Positions 45,232 to 55,088 of a DNA stretch of 64,000 nucleotides are shown here, in pieces. Source of the stretch: Flavobacterium sp. UBA7680 (GTDB taxonomy: Bacteria > Bacteroidota > Bacteroidia > Flavobacteriales > Flavobacteriaceae); the NCBI RefSeq assembly GCF_002482975.1, contig NZ_DLHA01000050.1, forward strand, positions 129,833 to 193,832, given 5' to 3'. The translations under genes were made by a program, and so were the position numbers. The first letter of the stretch is position 1, and every line of letters begins with the position of its first letter. The notes beneath the pieces were generated by a model. It was not told the origin of the DNA. It did not search any database and saw nothing but the letters and a program-made list of their open reading frames with translations.

Positions 45232-45753
45232 ATGGTAGAAATTAAAATTTTCCCTTTAATAGGAATTGAAATAGAAGGAATCGGAATCATTAACTTAGGT
45301 GAAGAAAAAGCTGCAGTAGAAAAAATATTAGGCTTGCCAACGAGTGTTTATGATAATCGTAGTTTCTATGATGATTATGAATTTAGAATAGATTATGATA
45401 AATCGAATAAAATCGAGTTTATAGAATTTACTTATGGACCATTTCCAGAGAAATCAAAAGTGTCAATTTATAATATTGATCCCTTTACTATTGGTGCTGA
45501 AAATTTAATGAACTTATTAACAGACGAAAACAAGGGAGAAATTGACGATAGTGAAGCAGAATTTTGTTATGCTTTTAAGGAAACATCAATAGGAATTTAT
45601 AGAGAAACTACTCAAAATGATGTAGAAAAAATGATAATTGAAATGAAGGAGAATAATGATTATGAAGAAAATAAAGATTGGGTCCAGGATGATTTGGAAA
45701 AAGCCAAAAACTTTTGGACAATAGGGATTGGCATAAAAGGCTATTATAAATAA
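45232..45753 (+). CDS. Hypothetical protein, unknown
   Basis: 173 residues, soluble, acidic, alpha/beta. It starts MVEIKIFPLIGIEIEGIGII and has a GEEKAAVEKILGLPTSVYDN segment typical of small domains that sense or bind partners; a Trp/Lys C-terminus follows (NFWTIGIGIKGYYK). I do not recognise the family. Directly downstream of the DUF6058-like gene and followed by a strong terminator. Its size and composition are like immunity-type proteins, but there is no toxin nearby to support that. Confidence 0.6.
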   Translation: MVEIKIFPLIGIEIEGIGIINLGEEKAAVEKILGLPTSVYDNRSFYDDYEFRIDYDKSNKIEFIEFTYGPFPEKSKVSIYNIDPFTIGAENLMNLLTDENKGEIDDSEAEFCYAFKETSIGIYRETTQNDVEKMIIEMKENNDYEENKDWVQDDLEKAKNFWTIGIGIKGYYK

Positions 45754-45770
45754 GAGACAACTAAAATAAA

Positions 45771-45801
45771 AAAAGCGAGAATCAATTTGATTCTCGCTTT
45801 T
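45771..45801. terminator. Bidirectional terminator
   Basis: A 14-bp perfect stem AAAAGCGAGAATCA / TGATTCTCGCTTTT between the unknown gene and the convergent ferredoxin, with A- and T-runs on both sides. Confidence 0.85.
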
Positions 45802-45808
45802 GTATTTT

Positions 45809-46126
45809 TTAATATTCCGGAGCCAGTTCTAATTCGAGTCCTTCTAATTCTTCAGTAATTGGGATCTGACAGCCTAAACGACTATTAGATTTAACATAAA
45901 ACGCTTCCGAAAGCATAGCCTCTTCTTCATCTCCCATTTCTGGTAATGCAACATCATTTAGAACATAACACTGGCAGGAAGCACACATTGCCATTCCTCC
46001 GCAGGTTCCTTCAACAGGAAGTTCGTATGCCTTGCATAACTCCATTATATTCATTGCCATATCAGTCGGAGCCTGTAATTCGTGTATAACTCCTTCTCGA
46101 TCTTTAATCTTTATTAATACATCCAT
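45809..46126 (-). CDS. 2Fe-2S ferredoxin (adrenodoxin type)
   Basis: 105 residues. Cluster ligands C42, C48, C51 and C86 fit C-x5-C-x2-C-x34-C (EGTCGGMAMCASCQC and SRLGCQI). This is the vertebrate-type/Isc ferredoxin fold. It transfers single electrons in Fe-S assembly or redox metabolism. Two Fe-S assembly genes, nfu and mrp, lie 0.8-2.2 kb away on the same strand. Confidence 0.93.
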   Translation of the reverse strand: MDVLIKIKDREGVIHELQAPTDMAMNIMELCKAYELPVEGTCGGMAMCASCQCYVLNDVALPEMGDEEEAMLSEAFYVKSNSRLGCQIPITEELEGLELELAPEY

Positions 46127-46184
46127 TTATTATGGGAATTTTATTGGTAGGATTTTATAACGTGAAAAAATCCTCGTATTTATA

Positions 46185-46664
46185 CTAACTCGTAGGTTTT
46201 GTACTAAAAGCGTATTCTTTTCCGTTGCTTTCTTTAAGACGCATTTTTACGCCCAAAATAGTATCGCTTTTCTCAAGAATTGTAATAACAGCAACTACTG
46301 AATAATAATCTCTGTCAGATTGAAAAATTAATGTGCCTTCGTAAGTAGAGTTTAAAACTCCTTGTTTGTCTGTCGTTGCAGAAACCTTTCTCGGATTAGA
46401 AAATTGCGCTGAACTGTAAGTAGTTTTGCTTGCAAATTTTCCTTTTCCATCAACAAAATCGTATAAGAAATCATAATTTCCAATACTTAAAGTTCCAGGT
46501 ACATCAGCAGGATTAATTGAAAATACAATTTTACCTGAATATGTAAAATCTGACCATTCTTCGGCTTCGCTTATCCAAGCTTTGTCAACAACAACTGTTT
46601 TATTTTGCGCATAAATGCCTGACGCAAAAAACACTAACAAAAATAGAGTGTAAAATTTCTTCAT
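46185..46664 (-). CDS. Hypothetical secreted protein
   Basis: 159 residues with signal peptide MKKFYTLFLLVFFASGIYAQ. The mature part is beta-rich (SGKIVFSINPADVPGTLSIG, NYDFLYDFVDGKGKFASKT, DRDYYSVVAVITILEKSDTI). I do not recognise a named family. It sits alone between the ferredoxin and nfu and probably resides in the periplasm or outer membrane. Confidence 0.7.
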   Translation of the reverse strand: MKKFYTLFLLVFFASGIYAQNKTVVVDKAWISEAEEWSDFTYSGKIVFSINPADVPGTLSIGNYDFLYDFVDGKGKFASKTTYSSAQFSNPRKVSATTDKQGVLNSTYEGTLIFQSDRDYYSVVAVITILEKSDTILGVKMRLKESNGKEYAFSTKPTS

Positions 46665-46881
46665 AAAATATAAGATTAAGGGTTATGTCACAAATTTAAG
46701 TTAAAAATGTAACAAATAGTTAACTAAAACTCTTAAATCTTTATATTGTTTTTTATGAAATCCTCAAAAAACCGCAACAATTGGGTTGGTTTATTGAGAT
46801 TTTACAAATCTTATCACTTAAAGGCCTATTATTCTTGTTAATTCAATAAATCAAAAACAGCAGGCTAAATAGCGTTTTTTA

Positions 46882-47121
46882 CTACATAATATTTACCACA
46901 GTTTCAATTTGCGGTGCATATTTTTTTATCGTAGTTTCTACTCCGGCTTTAAGTGTCATTTGGTTTACGCTGCAGCTTAAGCAAGCGCCCTCTAGACGAA
47001 CTTTTACATGTTTATCCTCGTCTATAGAGATTAGCGAAATATCTCCGCCATCAGACTTTAAGAACGGCCTGATTTCGTCTAAGGCCAATAAAACATTGTT
47101 TGTTAATTCTTCTGTTGTCAT
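46882..47121 (-). CDS. nfu: NifU C-terminal-domain (Nfu-type) Fe-S carrier
   Basis: 79 residues, a stand-alone Nfu domain. Scaffold Cys pair C47 and C50 in LEGACLSCSVNQMTLKAGVE; preceded by FLKSDGGDISLISI. It carries or delivers Fe-S clusters. It lies 73 bases downstream of mrp on the same strand; both act in cluster delivery, so co-transcription is likely. Confidence 0.93.
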   Translation of the reverse strand: MTTEELTNNVLLALDEIRPFLKSDGGDISLISIDEDKHVKVRLEGACLSCSVNQMTLKAGVETTIKKYAPQIETVVNIM

Positions 47122-47194
47122 AATTAATGTGTCAATTGTGAAAATGTGTCAATTAGAAAATTATCTAATTGTCGTATTATCTCATTCTAATTAT

Positions 47195-48325
47195 TTAATT
47201 TTTCTTTACTGCAGAGCAGCCTGCCATAGTTGTAATTTTAATGGCTTCGGTAGCAGGAAGACTTTCGTTTCTGCTTACTGTTTCCTGAACTACGTTTCTG
47301 GTAATTTCTTCAAAAACAGCTTCAATAGGCGATGCTGTTTGTAAAGCTGCCGGACGGCCATAATCTCCCGCTTCACGAATAGACTGTACAATAGGAACTT
47401 CTCCTAAAAACGGAACATCTAAATCTGCTGCAAGGTTTTTTGCTCCTTCTTGTCCAAAGATATAATATTTATTATTTGGCAATTCTTCAGGTGTAAAGTA
47501 AGCCATGTTTTCAATGATTCCCAAAACAGGAACATTAATGTTATCCTGCATAAACATCGCAACTCCTTTTTTAGCATCGGCAAGAGCCACAGCCTGCGGT
47601 GTACTTACTACAACAGCTCCCGTAATTGGTAAAGACTGCATGATAGAAAGGTGAATATCTCCAGTTCCAGGAGGTAAATCAAGAAGCATAAAATCTAATT
47701 CTCCCCAGTCTGCATCAAAAATCATTTGGTTTAATGCTTTTGCAGCCATTGGTCCTCTCCAGATTACTGCTTGGCTAGGTGCTGTGAAAAATCCAATAGA
47801 AAGCATTTTAATTTCATAACTTTCAATTGGTTTCATTTTCGATTTTCCGTCAACCATAATCGAAACTGGTTTTTCATTTTCAACATCAAACATAATTGGC
47901 ATAGAAGGCCCGTAAATATCGGCATCTAAAACTCCAACTTTAAAACCCATTTTTGCAAGCGTAACGGCAAGATTTGCAGTAACAGTCGATTTACCAACTC
48001 CTCCTTTTCCGGAAGCAACTGCAATAATATTTTTAATTCCAGGAATAGCACGACCTTTAATTTCGGCTTTCTCAGGAGTTTCAACTTTAATATTTACTTT
48101 AATTTTAGCATCGGTAGATATTAATTCGTGAATCGTTTTTTTAATATCATCTTCAGCTCTTTTTTTGATATGCATAGCTGGCGTGTGCAATACTAAATCA
48201 ACAACAACTTCGTCGCCAAAAGTAAGTACGTTAGCAACCGCACCGCTTTCGACCATATTTTTACCTTCTCCCGCTATAGTGATTGTTTCTAAAGCTTTAA
48301 GAATTTCTTTTCTATCTAATTTCAT
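47195..48325 (-). CDS. Mrp/NBP35-family ATP-binding Fe-S carrier
   Basis: 376 residues. The N-terminal MIP18/DUF59 domain (1-80: LDRKEILKALETITIAGEGK) is followed by the P-loop ATPase with deviant Walker A IAVASGKGGVGKSTVTANLA, DADIYGPSMP and LLDLPPGTGDIHLSIMQSLP. The CxxC pair that follows ENM in E. coli Mrp is missing here (IENMAYFTPEELPNNKYY), a difference I believe is shared by Bacteroidota members. It probably loads Fe-S clusters onto targets. Confidence 0.92.
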   Translation of the reverse strand: MKLDRKEILKALETITIAGEGKNMVESGAVANVLTFGDEVVVDLVLHTPAMHIKKRAEDDIKKTIHELISTDAKIKVNIKVETPEKAEIKGRAIPGIKNIIAVASGKGGVGKSTVTANLAVTLAKMGFKVGVLDADIYGPSMPIMFDVENEKPVSIMVDGKSKMKPIESYEIKMLSIGFFTAPSQAVIWRGPMAAKALNQMIFDADWGELDFMLLDLPPGTGDIHLSIMQSLPITGAVVVSTPQAVALADAKKGVAMFMQDNINVPVLGIIENMAYFTPEELPNNKYYIFGQEGAKNLAADLDVPFLGEVPIVQSIREAGDYGRPAALQTASPIEAVFEEITRNVVQETVSRNESLPATEAIKITTMAGCSAVKKN

Positions 48326-48743
48326 TTTATTGTGCTATTATGTATGGAAAGAAATCGATTTAAAATTCTATATTAATTTAAACCGATTTCAGACTGCAAA
48401 GATAACAGATTAAGTTCGGATTTAAACTCTTTTAAATTGTATTTATTGATATTGAGATTAGTCAAAATGATGAATCCAGATTTTTTAAAATCAATAAAAT
48501 TCGAAAAGATGTTCTGAAACCTTATTCTGTAATGGTTTCTTTTGAATATAATCGATATAAAAATGTATGAAATTTACAGCAGTAAATGTAAGAATTGTCA
48601 ATTTTCTTGATTAAATTTGAGTGCCTTAAATCTAAGATTTCCAATAGTACAAGAAAGTATGAAAACTTATTTTTGGAGCTTCGTTATGAGTTTTCGATAT
48701 TTTTTGAAATGATTTTTATTTTAAAAATTTAAACCTTAAAAAT
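48326..48743. other. Divergent intergenic region without a gene
   Basis: 418 AT-rich bases between mrp (minus) and the L,D-transpeptidase (plus). Only trivial ORFs (for example 16 codons near 48470). No strong hairpin or RNA gene recognised; promoters for both flanking genes must lie here. Confidence 0.5.
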
Positions 48744-50363
48744 ATGCGAAATTTTACTTCTCTTTCTGTAATTATTGCTTGTAGTTTTTTAATGTTTTCT
48801 ATTAATGCAGCAAGCCATACATCAAAAATTAAAAATGAAAACGCTGAGTTTGAAAACATTTTTAAATTCAAAAGCAAGTTTGTTTTAGGGACAATTGATG
48901 CCGCTTCAATAAACAATTTTTATGCGAAATATCCCAAACTGAAAAAATACCAAAAAGACGTAGAAGATCTTTATAAAAAGAAAGCTTATAACACGATTTG
49001 GTATGATGATAAAAGTGTCAGTGAGTTTGGTTCTTTATTGTATCATAAAGTAAACCTTTTAGAAGAACAGGGTATAAATGCCGAAATGCCTTATATGGAT
49101 TTGGTTGATGCTGTTTTTAATGAAAATGTTTCGAATAAACTGCCGCAAATAGATACAGAGCTTTTGCTGTCTAATATGTATGTGTTTTATGCAAGCAATG
49201 TATATTCTGGAGTTGATGCAGAGACTTTGAAAAAAATTGGGTGGTTTCTTCCAACCAAAACCATTTCGTACGATCGAATTTTAGATTCTTTAATGGGCGA
49301 TCCAAGCCGATTGAATAAGGATGAAAACCTTCTTTTTGGCCAGTATTATAAACTTCAGGATGTTTTACAAAGATATCGCAATATTGAGAAAAACGGACTT
49401 TGGAAAAAAATAGACATTGACGAAGCAAATTTCAAAGATTTAAAACCTTTAGACAGCGGAAAAGTGATCCAGCAAATTAGAGAACGTTTGTTTGTGGTGG
49501 GTGATTTAAAAGAAAATTCTAAAAGCCAATATTATGATCAGGAAATGATGGACGCGGCTTTAAAATATAAAAAACGATACGGACTTAAACTGAATTATAC
49601 TTTTACAAAAGAGCAAATCGACCAAATGAACGAACCAATTGGAAACAGAATCCGCACCATTATGCTGAACATGGAACGCTGCAGATGGATTCCCACCAAA
49701 CTGGCAAAAGCAGATGAATATGTAATGGTAAATATTCCGTCGTTTCGATTGGTGTATGTAAAGAATGGAAAATATGATTTGGTTTCGGATGTTTTTGTGG
49801 GAACGCGAATGACAGAAACGGTAATTTTTAGCGGTAATATCGACCGAATTGTTTTTAGTCCGTATTGGTATGTTCCGGCGAGTATTATCAAAAATGAATT
49901 AAAACTCAAAATGGCCGAAGACAAAAATTATCTCGCCGATCATAATATGGAATGGAATGGAGGAAATGTGAGACAAAAACCTGGACCGGACAATTCTTTA
50001 GGATTAGTCAAATTTTTGTTTCCAAACCCAAACGATATTTACCTGCACGATACGCCTGCAAAAAGCTTATTTGAATTTGAAAAACGTATTTTCAGCCACG
50101 GTTGTATTAATGTAAAAGATGCCAAACAATTGGCATTAGAAATCTTAAAAGATAATCCTGACTGGCCGGTTGATAAAATTAATCAGGCGATGAGCGGTGA
50201 AAAAGAAACCACCTGCATGCTCAAAAATAAAATCCCAATTTATATAGGCTATTTTACGGCTTGGGTAAGCGATGACGGCGAAATTGGCTTTTATCCTGAT
50301 GTTTATGATAGAGATCAACGCTTAGATAAATTGTTGTATGCTGATCCGGTTGCTTTAAAATAA
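48744..50363 (+). CDS. L,D-transpeptidase (YcbB-like)
   Basis: 539 residues with signal peptide MRNFTSLSVIIACSFLMFSI. A peptidoglycan-binding-type helical part is followed by the YkuD catalytic domain. This shows YLHDTPAKSLFEFEKRIFSH then GCINVKDAK, with catalytic Cys 454 and the conserved His two residues before it. The larger size and inserted segment fit the YcbB/LdtD group, which makes 3-3 cross-links in the periplasm. A terminator follows closely. Confidence 0.9.
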   Translation: MRNFTSLSVIIACSFLMFSINAASHTSKIKNENAEFENIFKFKSKFVLGTIDAASINNFYAKYPKLKKYQKDVEDLYKKKAYNTIWYDDKSVSEFGSLLYHKVNLLEEQGINAEMPYMDLVDAVFNENVSNKLPQIDTELLLSNMYVFYASNVYSGVDAETLKKIGWFLPTKTISYDRILDSLMGDPSRLNKDENLLFGQYYKLQDVLQRYRNIEKNGLWKKIDIDEANFKDLKPLDSGKVIQQIRERLFVVGDLKENSKSQYYDQEMMDAALKYKKRYGLKLNYTFTKEQIDQMNEPIGNRIRTIMLNMERCRWIPTKLAKADEYVMVNIPSFRLVYVKNGKYDLVSDVFVGTRMTETVIFSGNIDRIVFSPYWYVPASIIKNELKLKMAEDKNYLADHNMEWNGGNVRQKPGPDNSLGLVKFLFPNPNDIYLHDTPAKSLFEFEKRIFSHGCINVKDAKQLALEILKDNPDWPVDKINQAMSGEKETTCMLKNKIPIYIGYFTAWVSDDGEIGFYPDVYDRDQRLDKLLYADPVALK

Positions 50364-50369
50364 AAAACA

Positions 50370-50409
50370 AATCCCCGTCAAGATTCTCATATCTGACGGG
50401 GATTCTTTT
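50370..50409. terminator. Terminator between convergent genes
   Basis: Stem AATCCCCGTCA / TGACGGGGATT (50370-50380, 50394-50404) followed by CTTTT, 7 bases after the transpeptidase stop. Confidence 0.8.
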
Positions 50410-50428
50410 AAAAAAATGGTCTACAAGC

Positions 50429-52855
50429 TTATTCGTATTTTAAATATTTTAAAACATCTATTTTGGTTACCTGATACGCTTTTGCCAAAACAATTAGCAA
50501 AGTAAGTACTAACAGCGAAACAAGCGCAATACTAAACGGAACGGGCGAAACATTAATTCTGAATGCGAAATCCTCCAGCCATTTTTGCAATAAAATATAA
50601 GCCGGAACAATACCAATTGCAAATCCTGTAAAACAGAAAACAATATATTGTTTTGATAATTCTTTTAGCAAAACATCTGTTTCTGCGCCAAGCGTTTTTC
50701 TAATCGCAATTTCTTTCAATCTTCTTTCCATCGAAAATGATGCCAAAGCAAACAATCCAAAAATAGCAATCGTGATTACAACCAGATTCAGGATAAAAAA
50801 CAAATCTTTTTGTTTGACTTGCTGCTCATAAGTTTTTGCAAACCCTTTGTTTACAAATTCATAATCAAAAGGATAATCTGGATTTACATTTTTCTCCCAA
50901 TATGTTTTTAATTTTTCTAATGTTTCAGATAAATTATTTGGAGAAACCTTTATATATACATTGTCAAAGTTGTTCCATTTCAGTGTTTTAAGATTGACGA
51001 AAATCATTGGCGGAACTTTATTCTGCAATCCCGTAATGTGAAAATCCTTTACAATTCCAACAACTTTAAACTTTAAATTTCCCTTTTCATCTCCCCAGCC
51101 AGAAGTGATCGCCGTATTTATAGGATTTTTAAGCCCTAATGATTTAGCCAGTGTTTCATTTATAAGCCAGTTGCTAACAGTATCTGATGCAAATTTTGGA
51201 GATAAATCACGACCCTCAACCACTTTAATTTTCATCATATCAAGAAAACCAAAATCCATTTCAACATTTCGCGGCTGAACAAATACACCATTGTGCGTAA
51301 AGCCCGAACTAGAATTAGTACTGTTGCCAAATGTACCGGCAAAAGTAGAAACTTCCTGAACGCCTGATATTTTAAGAACTTCCTGTTTTGTTAATTGATA
51401 TTTTTCACCCTTTGTTTTGTAATCGTTATGATTAAACGGAACTCTGATAACCTGATTACCATTAAAACCAAGATCTTTATTCATCATATAATCAACCTGA
51501 GAATTTACGATCAAAGCACCAATGATGAAAAATGTTGCAATTCCGAATTGAAAAATAAGCATCGAATTTCGAATCCAGATACCGCTTTTACTTCTGGAGA
51601 AATTACCTTTTAAAACTTTTAAAGTTTCGAAATTTGAGATATAAATGGCAGGGAATATACCCGCAAGAATGATTACTAATCCAAAAATCAAAATGAGCTG
51701 CAGGTAAAATTCGCCGCCATTCATAGTCAAAGTCTTTCTTAAAAAAGAATTATAATACGGAAGAGAAAGTTCAACAATTGCCAAAGCAAACAAAATAGAC
51801 AGCATTACAATTATTGTCGTTTCGAATATAAACTGCGCAATAATTTGGTTTTTTGAAGCACCAACAATTTTACGAACCCCAACTTCCTTAGCACGTTTTA
51901 TGGCAGAAGCTGTAGCAAGATTAACATAGTTTACCAATGATAAAACTAAAATTAAAATCGATAAACCAGCCATAATATAAATAAGCTGTAGATTTCCTTT
52001 TAACTCTGGAGTAGCAGAACCCGAAGTTTTTGTGCCATGTAAATGCAGCGTTTTCAGCTGGTCAAGTATAACCTCTATTTCTCCATTTTCTTTGACGTAC
52101 TGCTCAACCGTCTGTCCGCTTTCTTTAGCATCTTTTACAGTTCTGTTTACATAATTTACATTGTGCATTTTCTTTAAAACCGAAACAGGGTCAGCACCTT
52201 TTTTAATTTTAATCATCAAACCATAATTAAAATTCCCCCAGCTGTTAATGTCACTTTCACGCACAATATCACCAAAAACATAGTTAGGCTCAATAGAAGA
52301 AGGTGTCACAATACGAAAAACAGATTTTACGATATAAGACTTATCATTGTAAGTAATAGATTTTCCGATAGGATCTTCATTATTAAAAAGCAGTTTAGCC
52401 TGTTGTTCAGAAATAGCAACGCTGTTTTTCTCTTTTAAAATATCTTTTTTAGCACCTTTTAGGATTGGAAAAGGGAAAAAATCAAAAAAGTTATTATCAG
52501 ATACCGTTATCTTTTTATCGATTACTTTTTTGTTCTGATACTTTATAGCTGCTTCGTTATACCAATTGTGCATAAAGGAAATCTGCTCAATTTCAGGAAT
52601 TGTTGCCTTGCAGGTTTGTCCAAATGGAATTGAACTTGTAGCCCACGTATCTCCGGTTCTTCCTATTTTATTCAGAACCTGATATACATTTTCTTTCTCC
52701 GGATTCCATTGATTGTAAGCGTGCTCATTATTCCAGTATAAAATGGCAAAAATCACGCTGGCAACCCCAATGCTCAATCCTAAAACATTTAAAAGCGAAA
52801 ACAATTTGCTTTGCCTTAAATGATAAATAAATATTTTAAACCAGTTAAAAATCAT
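50429..52855 (-). CDS. ABC transporter permease, MacB/FtsX type
   Basis: 808 residues. Two FtsX repeats, each with a periplasmic MacB-type core domain. N-terminal TM (LLNVLGLSIGVASVIFAILY), a three-TM block near 285-440 (LSLVNYVNLATASAIKRAKE, VGVRKIVGAS) and the second block at the C-terminus (ALASFSMERRLKEIAIRKTL). These large two-copy permeases are typical of Bacteroidota. It works with the ATPase and adaptor upstream on the same strand as a tripartite, mechanotransmission-type efflux pump. Confidence 0.92.
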   Translation of the reverse strand: MIFNWFKIFIYHLRQSKLFSLLNVLGLSIGVASVIFAILYWNNEHAYNQWNPEKENVYQVLNKIGRTGDTWATSSIPFGQTCKATIPEIEQISFMHNWYNEAAIKYQNKKVIDKKITVSDNNFFDFFPFPILKGAKKDILKEKNSVAISEQQAKLLFNNEDPIGKSITYNDKSYIVKSVFRIVTPSSIEPNYVFGDIVRESDINSWGNFNYGLMIKIKKGADPVSVLKKMHNVNYVNRTVKDAKESGQTVEQYVKENGEIEVILDQLKTLHLHGTKTSGSATPELKGNLQLIYIMAGLSILILVLSLVNYVNLATASAIKRAKEVGVRKIVGASKNQIIAQFIFETTIIVMLSILFALAIVELSLPYYNSFLRKTLTMNGGEFYLQLILIFGLVIILAGIFPAIYISNFETLKVLKGNFSRSKSGIWIRNSMLIFQFGIATFFIIGALIVNSQVDYMMNKDLGFNGNQVIRVPFNHNDYKTKGEKYQLTKQEVLKISGVQEVSTFAGTFGNSTNSSSGFTHNGVFVQPRNVEMDFGFLDMMKIKVVEGRDLSPKFASDTVSNWLINETLAKSLGLKNPINTAITSGWGDEKGNLKFKVVGIVKDFHITGLQNKVPPMIFVNLKTLKWNNFDNVYIKVSPNNLSETLEKLKTYWEKNVNPDYPFDYEFVNKGFAKTYEQQVKQKDLFFILNLVVITIAIFGLFALASFSMERRLKEIAIRKTLGAETDVLLKELSKQYIVFCFTGFAIGIVPAYILLQKWLEDFAFRINVSPVPFSIALVSLLVLTLLIVLAKAYQVTKIDVLKYLKYE

Positions 52856-52912
52856 GGTATAAGTTTTATAATTACGTTAGTTATTTTTTGGTCCAAAGGC
52901 TAGTTGTGCCTT

Positions 52913-52984
52913 TTAAAGAAGAGTAAAAATTTTGCAAACAAATCCCACCAGAACTAAGATTGCAGTAATAACAAATTTTATCAT
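52913..52984 (-). CDS. Possible 23-residue membrane peptide
   Basis: A short ORF MIKFVITAILVLVGFVCKIF... between the ATPase and the permease. It is entirely one hydrophobic helix and is on the coding strand of the operon. It may be a small membrane subunit or chance; there is no family evidence. Confidence 0.3.
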   Translation of the reverse strand: MIKFVITAILVLVGFVCKIFTLL

Positions 52985-52992
52985 TTTTTCGA

Positions 52993-53700
52993 TTATTTAG
53001 CGTCCATAAAAACATCAACATTGCGTTGATTTAATTTTTCAGAGAATATAACACCGTCTTTCATATGAATCGTTCTTTGTGAAAAAGAAGCATCATAATC
53101 AGAGTGGGTAACCATCAAAATTGTAGCACCTTTAGCATGTAAATCAGTTAAAAGTTCCATTACCTCATTACCATTTTTACTGTCCAGATTTCCTGTTGGC
53201 TCATCTGCCAGAATAATTTTAGGATCATTAACCAAAGCTCTTGCTACCGCAACCCTTTGCTGCTGACCTCCCGAAAGCTGCTGCGGAAAATGTTTCAAAC
53301 GATGTGAAATATTTAGTTTCTCAGCAATAGCCTCTATTTTTTGTTTTCTGTCAGATGCTTTAACATTATTGTAAAGCAAAGGCAGTTCGATATTATCATA
53401 AACCGAAAGTTCATCGATTAAGTTGAAGTTTTGAAAAATAAAACCAATGTTTTCTTTACGAACAGCAGCTCTTCCTTTCTCTTTTAAATTAATCATTTCC
53501 TGATCCAGTAATTTATAACTTCCAGTAGAAGCGCTGTCCAAAAGCCCGATAATATTTAATAAAGTCGATTTTCCGCAGCCAGAAGGCCCCATAATCGTTA
53601 AGAAATCTCCTTTTTTAATTTCTACATTAATACCGCTTAAAGCAGCAGTTTCAACTTCTTCTGTTCTAAATACTTTGGTTAAATTTTGTATCGTTATCAT
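52993..53700 (-). CDS. ABC transporter ATP-binding protein, MacB/LolD type
   Basis: 235 residues. Walker A GPSGCGKST, Q-loop FIFQNFNLIDELSVYDN, signature LSGGQQQRVAVARALVNDPK, Walker B ILADEPTGNLD and H-loop VTHSD. The short soluble ATPase pairs with FtsX-type permeases. It lies between the adaptor (upstream) and the permease (downstream), both on the same strand. Confidence 0.95.
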   Translation of the reverse strand: MITIQNLTKVFRTEEVETAALSGINVEIKKGDFLTIMGPSGCGKSTLLNIIGLLDSASTGSYKLLDQEMINLKEKGRAAVRKENIGFIFQNFNLIDELSVYDNIELPLLYNNVKASDRKQKIEAIAEKLNISHRLKHFPQQLSGGQQQRVAVARALVNDPKIILADEPTGNLDSKNGNEVMELLTDLHAKGATILMVTHSDYDASFSQRTIHMKDGVIFSEKLNQRNVDVFMDAK

Positions 53701-53814
53701 ATTTTAAAAGATTAGTTATTAATTGCGTTTTTTGATTGATGATTGAAACCTTTATAATTGTGAATTGTAAATGATTAATTGTGAATGCAAACTGAGACTG
53801 AACACTGCGACTGC

Positions 53815-55059
53815 TTACTGCGACTGAATCGAAAGTTCCTCAATATCCTTATAATCTGAATAAGAAGAAATCACAACAGATTCGCCTTCTTTTAAACCTT
53901 CCAGAACTTCATAATACGAAGGATTTTCTCTTCCTAATTTTATGTTTCTTCTTTCGGCTTTATTTCCTTTTACTACAAAAATCCATTTCCCCGCAGTTTC
54001 CTGATTAAAACTTCCTTTTTGTACCACCAGTATTTTGTTTTTCTCAGATAAAACCAGCTTCACGCCAAAACTTAAACCATCTTGTAAAGCAATATCTTCT
54101 TTAGAAACAAAAGCTAATTCTACAATAAAATGCCCGTTTTTAACCTCTGGAATTACTTTAGTAACAATAACCTCCAGCGTTTTTCCTTTAAATTCAACCT
54201 GACCTTTTAAACCTTCGCGAATTTTTTCCAAATAAAACTCATCAACATCAGCAGATAATTTATACCCTTTTTTAGAATCAATTTTTCCAATGCTTTCTCC
54301 AGCCTGAAAAGTCTTTCCTAAAACAGGTTCAAAAGAAGTCAGTCGGCCAGATTCTGGAGCAGTAATCAAAAAATTCTTTTTGTTATTTCTTAAAATGTCC
54401 AAACTCATTTCCATTGTTTGAATCGAACGGTTAATTTGAGAAATCTGCAATTGATTCGATTGTTTTTCCTTTTGAATACTTTGCTGAATCGTTTTTTTAC
54501 GTTCTTCCTGAAAACGAAGACTTTCCTTAAAAGTATTCCAGTCGTTTTTTGAAATCACATCTTTGGCAAACAATTTTGCGTTTAAATCGTATAATCTTTT
54601 GGCGTCATTATAATCATGTTCAATTAAAACATAATCTTTAGTCAAATTCAATTCCTGATTTCTAATGTTCAGTTTTCCCGTATTCAAATTGTTGATCTGC
54701 TCGATAATAGCAGTTTCCTGAGTCAAATAATTCAATTCTGTATTTGGGTTGTATAAACGAGCCAGCGATTGTCCTTTTGTAACCATTGCACCGTTTTCAA
54801 CAAAAATCTCTTTTACAGATCCTCCTTCAGTAACATTTACAAGCATTACGTTTAACGGCTCAACTTTTGCCTGAAAAACCACAAAATCTTCAAAAAAAGC
54901 TTTTTCGGCTTTATGAATTGAAAGTTCCTCTGCTTTTACATTTAAACTTCTTTTTGAATTAAAAGAAAAAAAGAGAATTGCGGCCAAAACTAAAAAAACT
55001 CCAATTGCTATTGTGAGATATCTAAATTTTCTATTTTTACGAGGAATTATCGTGTCCAT
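53815..55059 (-). CDS. Efflux periplasmic adaptor (HlyD/MacA-like)
   Basis: 414 residues. N-terminal TM (YLTIAIGVFLVLAAILFFSF), lipoyl halves (GSVKEIFVENGAMVTKGQSL and TAPESGRLTSFEPVLGKTF), a coiled-coil hairpin (about 120-230) and barrel/membrane-proximal domain at the C-terminus. It bridges the permease to an outer-membrane channel. It is the first gene of the efflux set and is preceded by a sigma-54-like promoter; the divergent neighbour is an NtrC-type activator. Confidence 0.92.
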   Translation of the reverse strand: MDTIIPRKNRKFRYLTIAIGVFLVLAAILFFSFNSKRSLNVKAEELSIHKAEKAFFEDFVVFQAKVEPLNVMLVNVTEGGSVKEIFVENGAMVTKGQSLARLYNPNTELNYLTQETAIIEQINNLNTGKLNIRNQELNLTKDYVLIEHDYNDAKRLYDLNAKLFAKDVISKNDWNTFKESLRFQEERKKTIQQSIQKEKQSNQLQISQINRSIQTMEMSLDILRNNKKNFLITAPESGRLTSFEPVLGKTFQAGESIGKIDSKKGYKLSADVDEFYLEKIREGLKGQVEFKGKTLEVIVTKVIPEVKNGHFIVELAFVSKEDIALQDGLSFGVKLVLSEKNKILVVQKGSFNQETAGKWIFVVKGNKAERRNIKLGRENPSYYEVLEGLKEGESVVISSYSDYKDIEELSIQSQ

Positions 55060-55088
55060 TTTTTAAATAATTTACTGATAATCAATAG

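Noticed and set aside
46755..46841. 28-codon ORF (MKSSKNRNNWVGLLRFYKSY...) between the secreted protein and nfu
   Set aside because: Looks peptide-like but has no leader motif, partner genes or promoter; likely chance.
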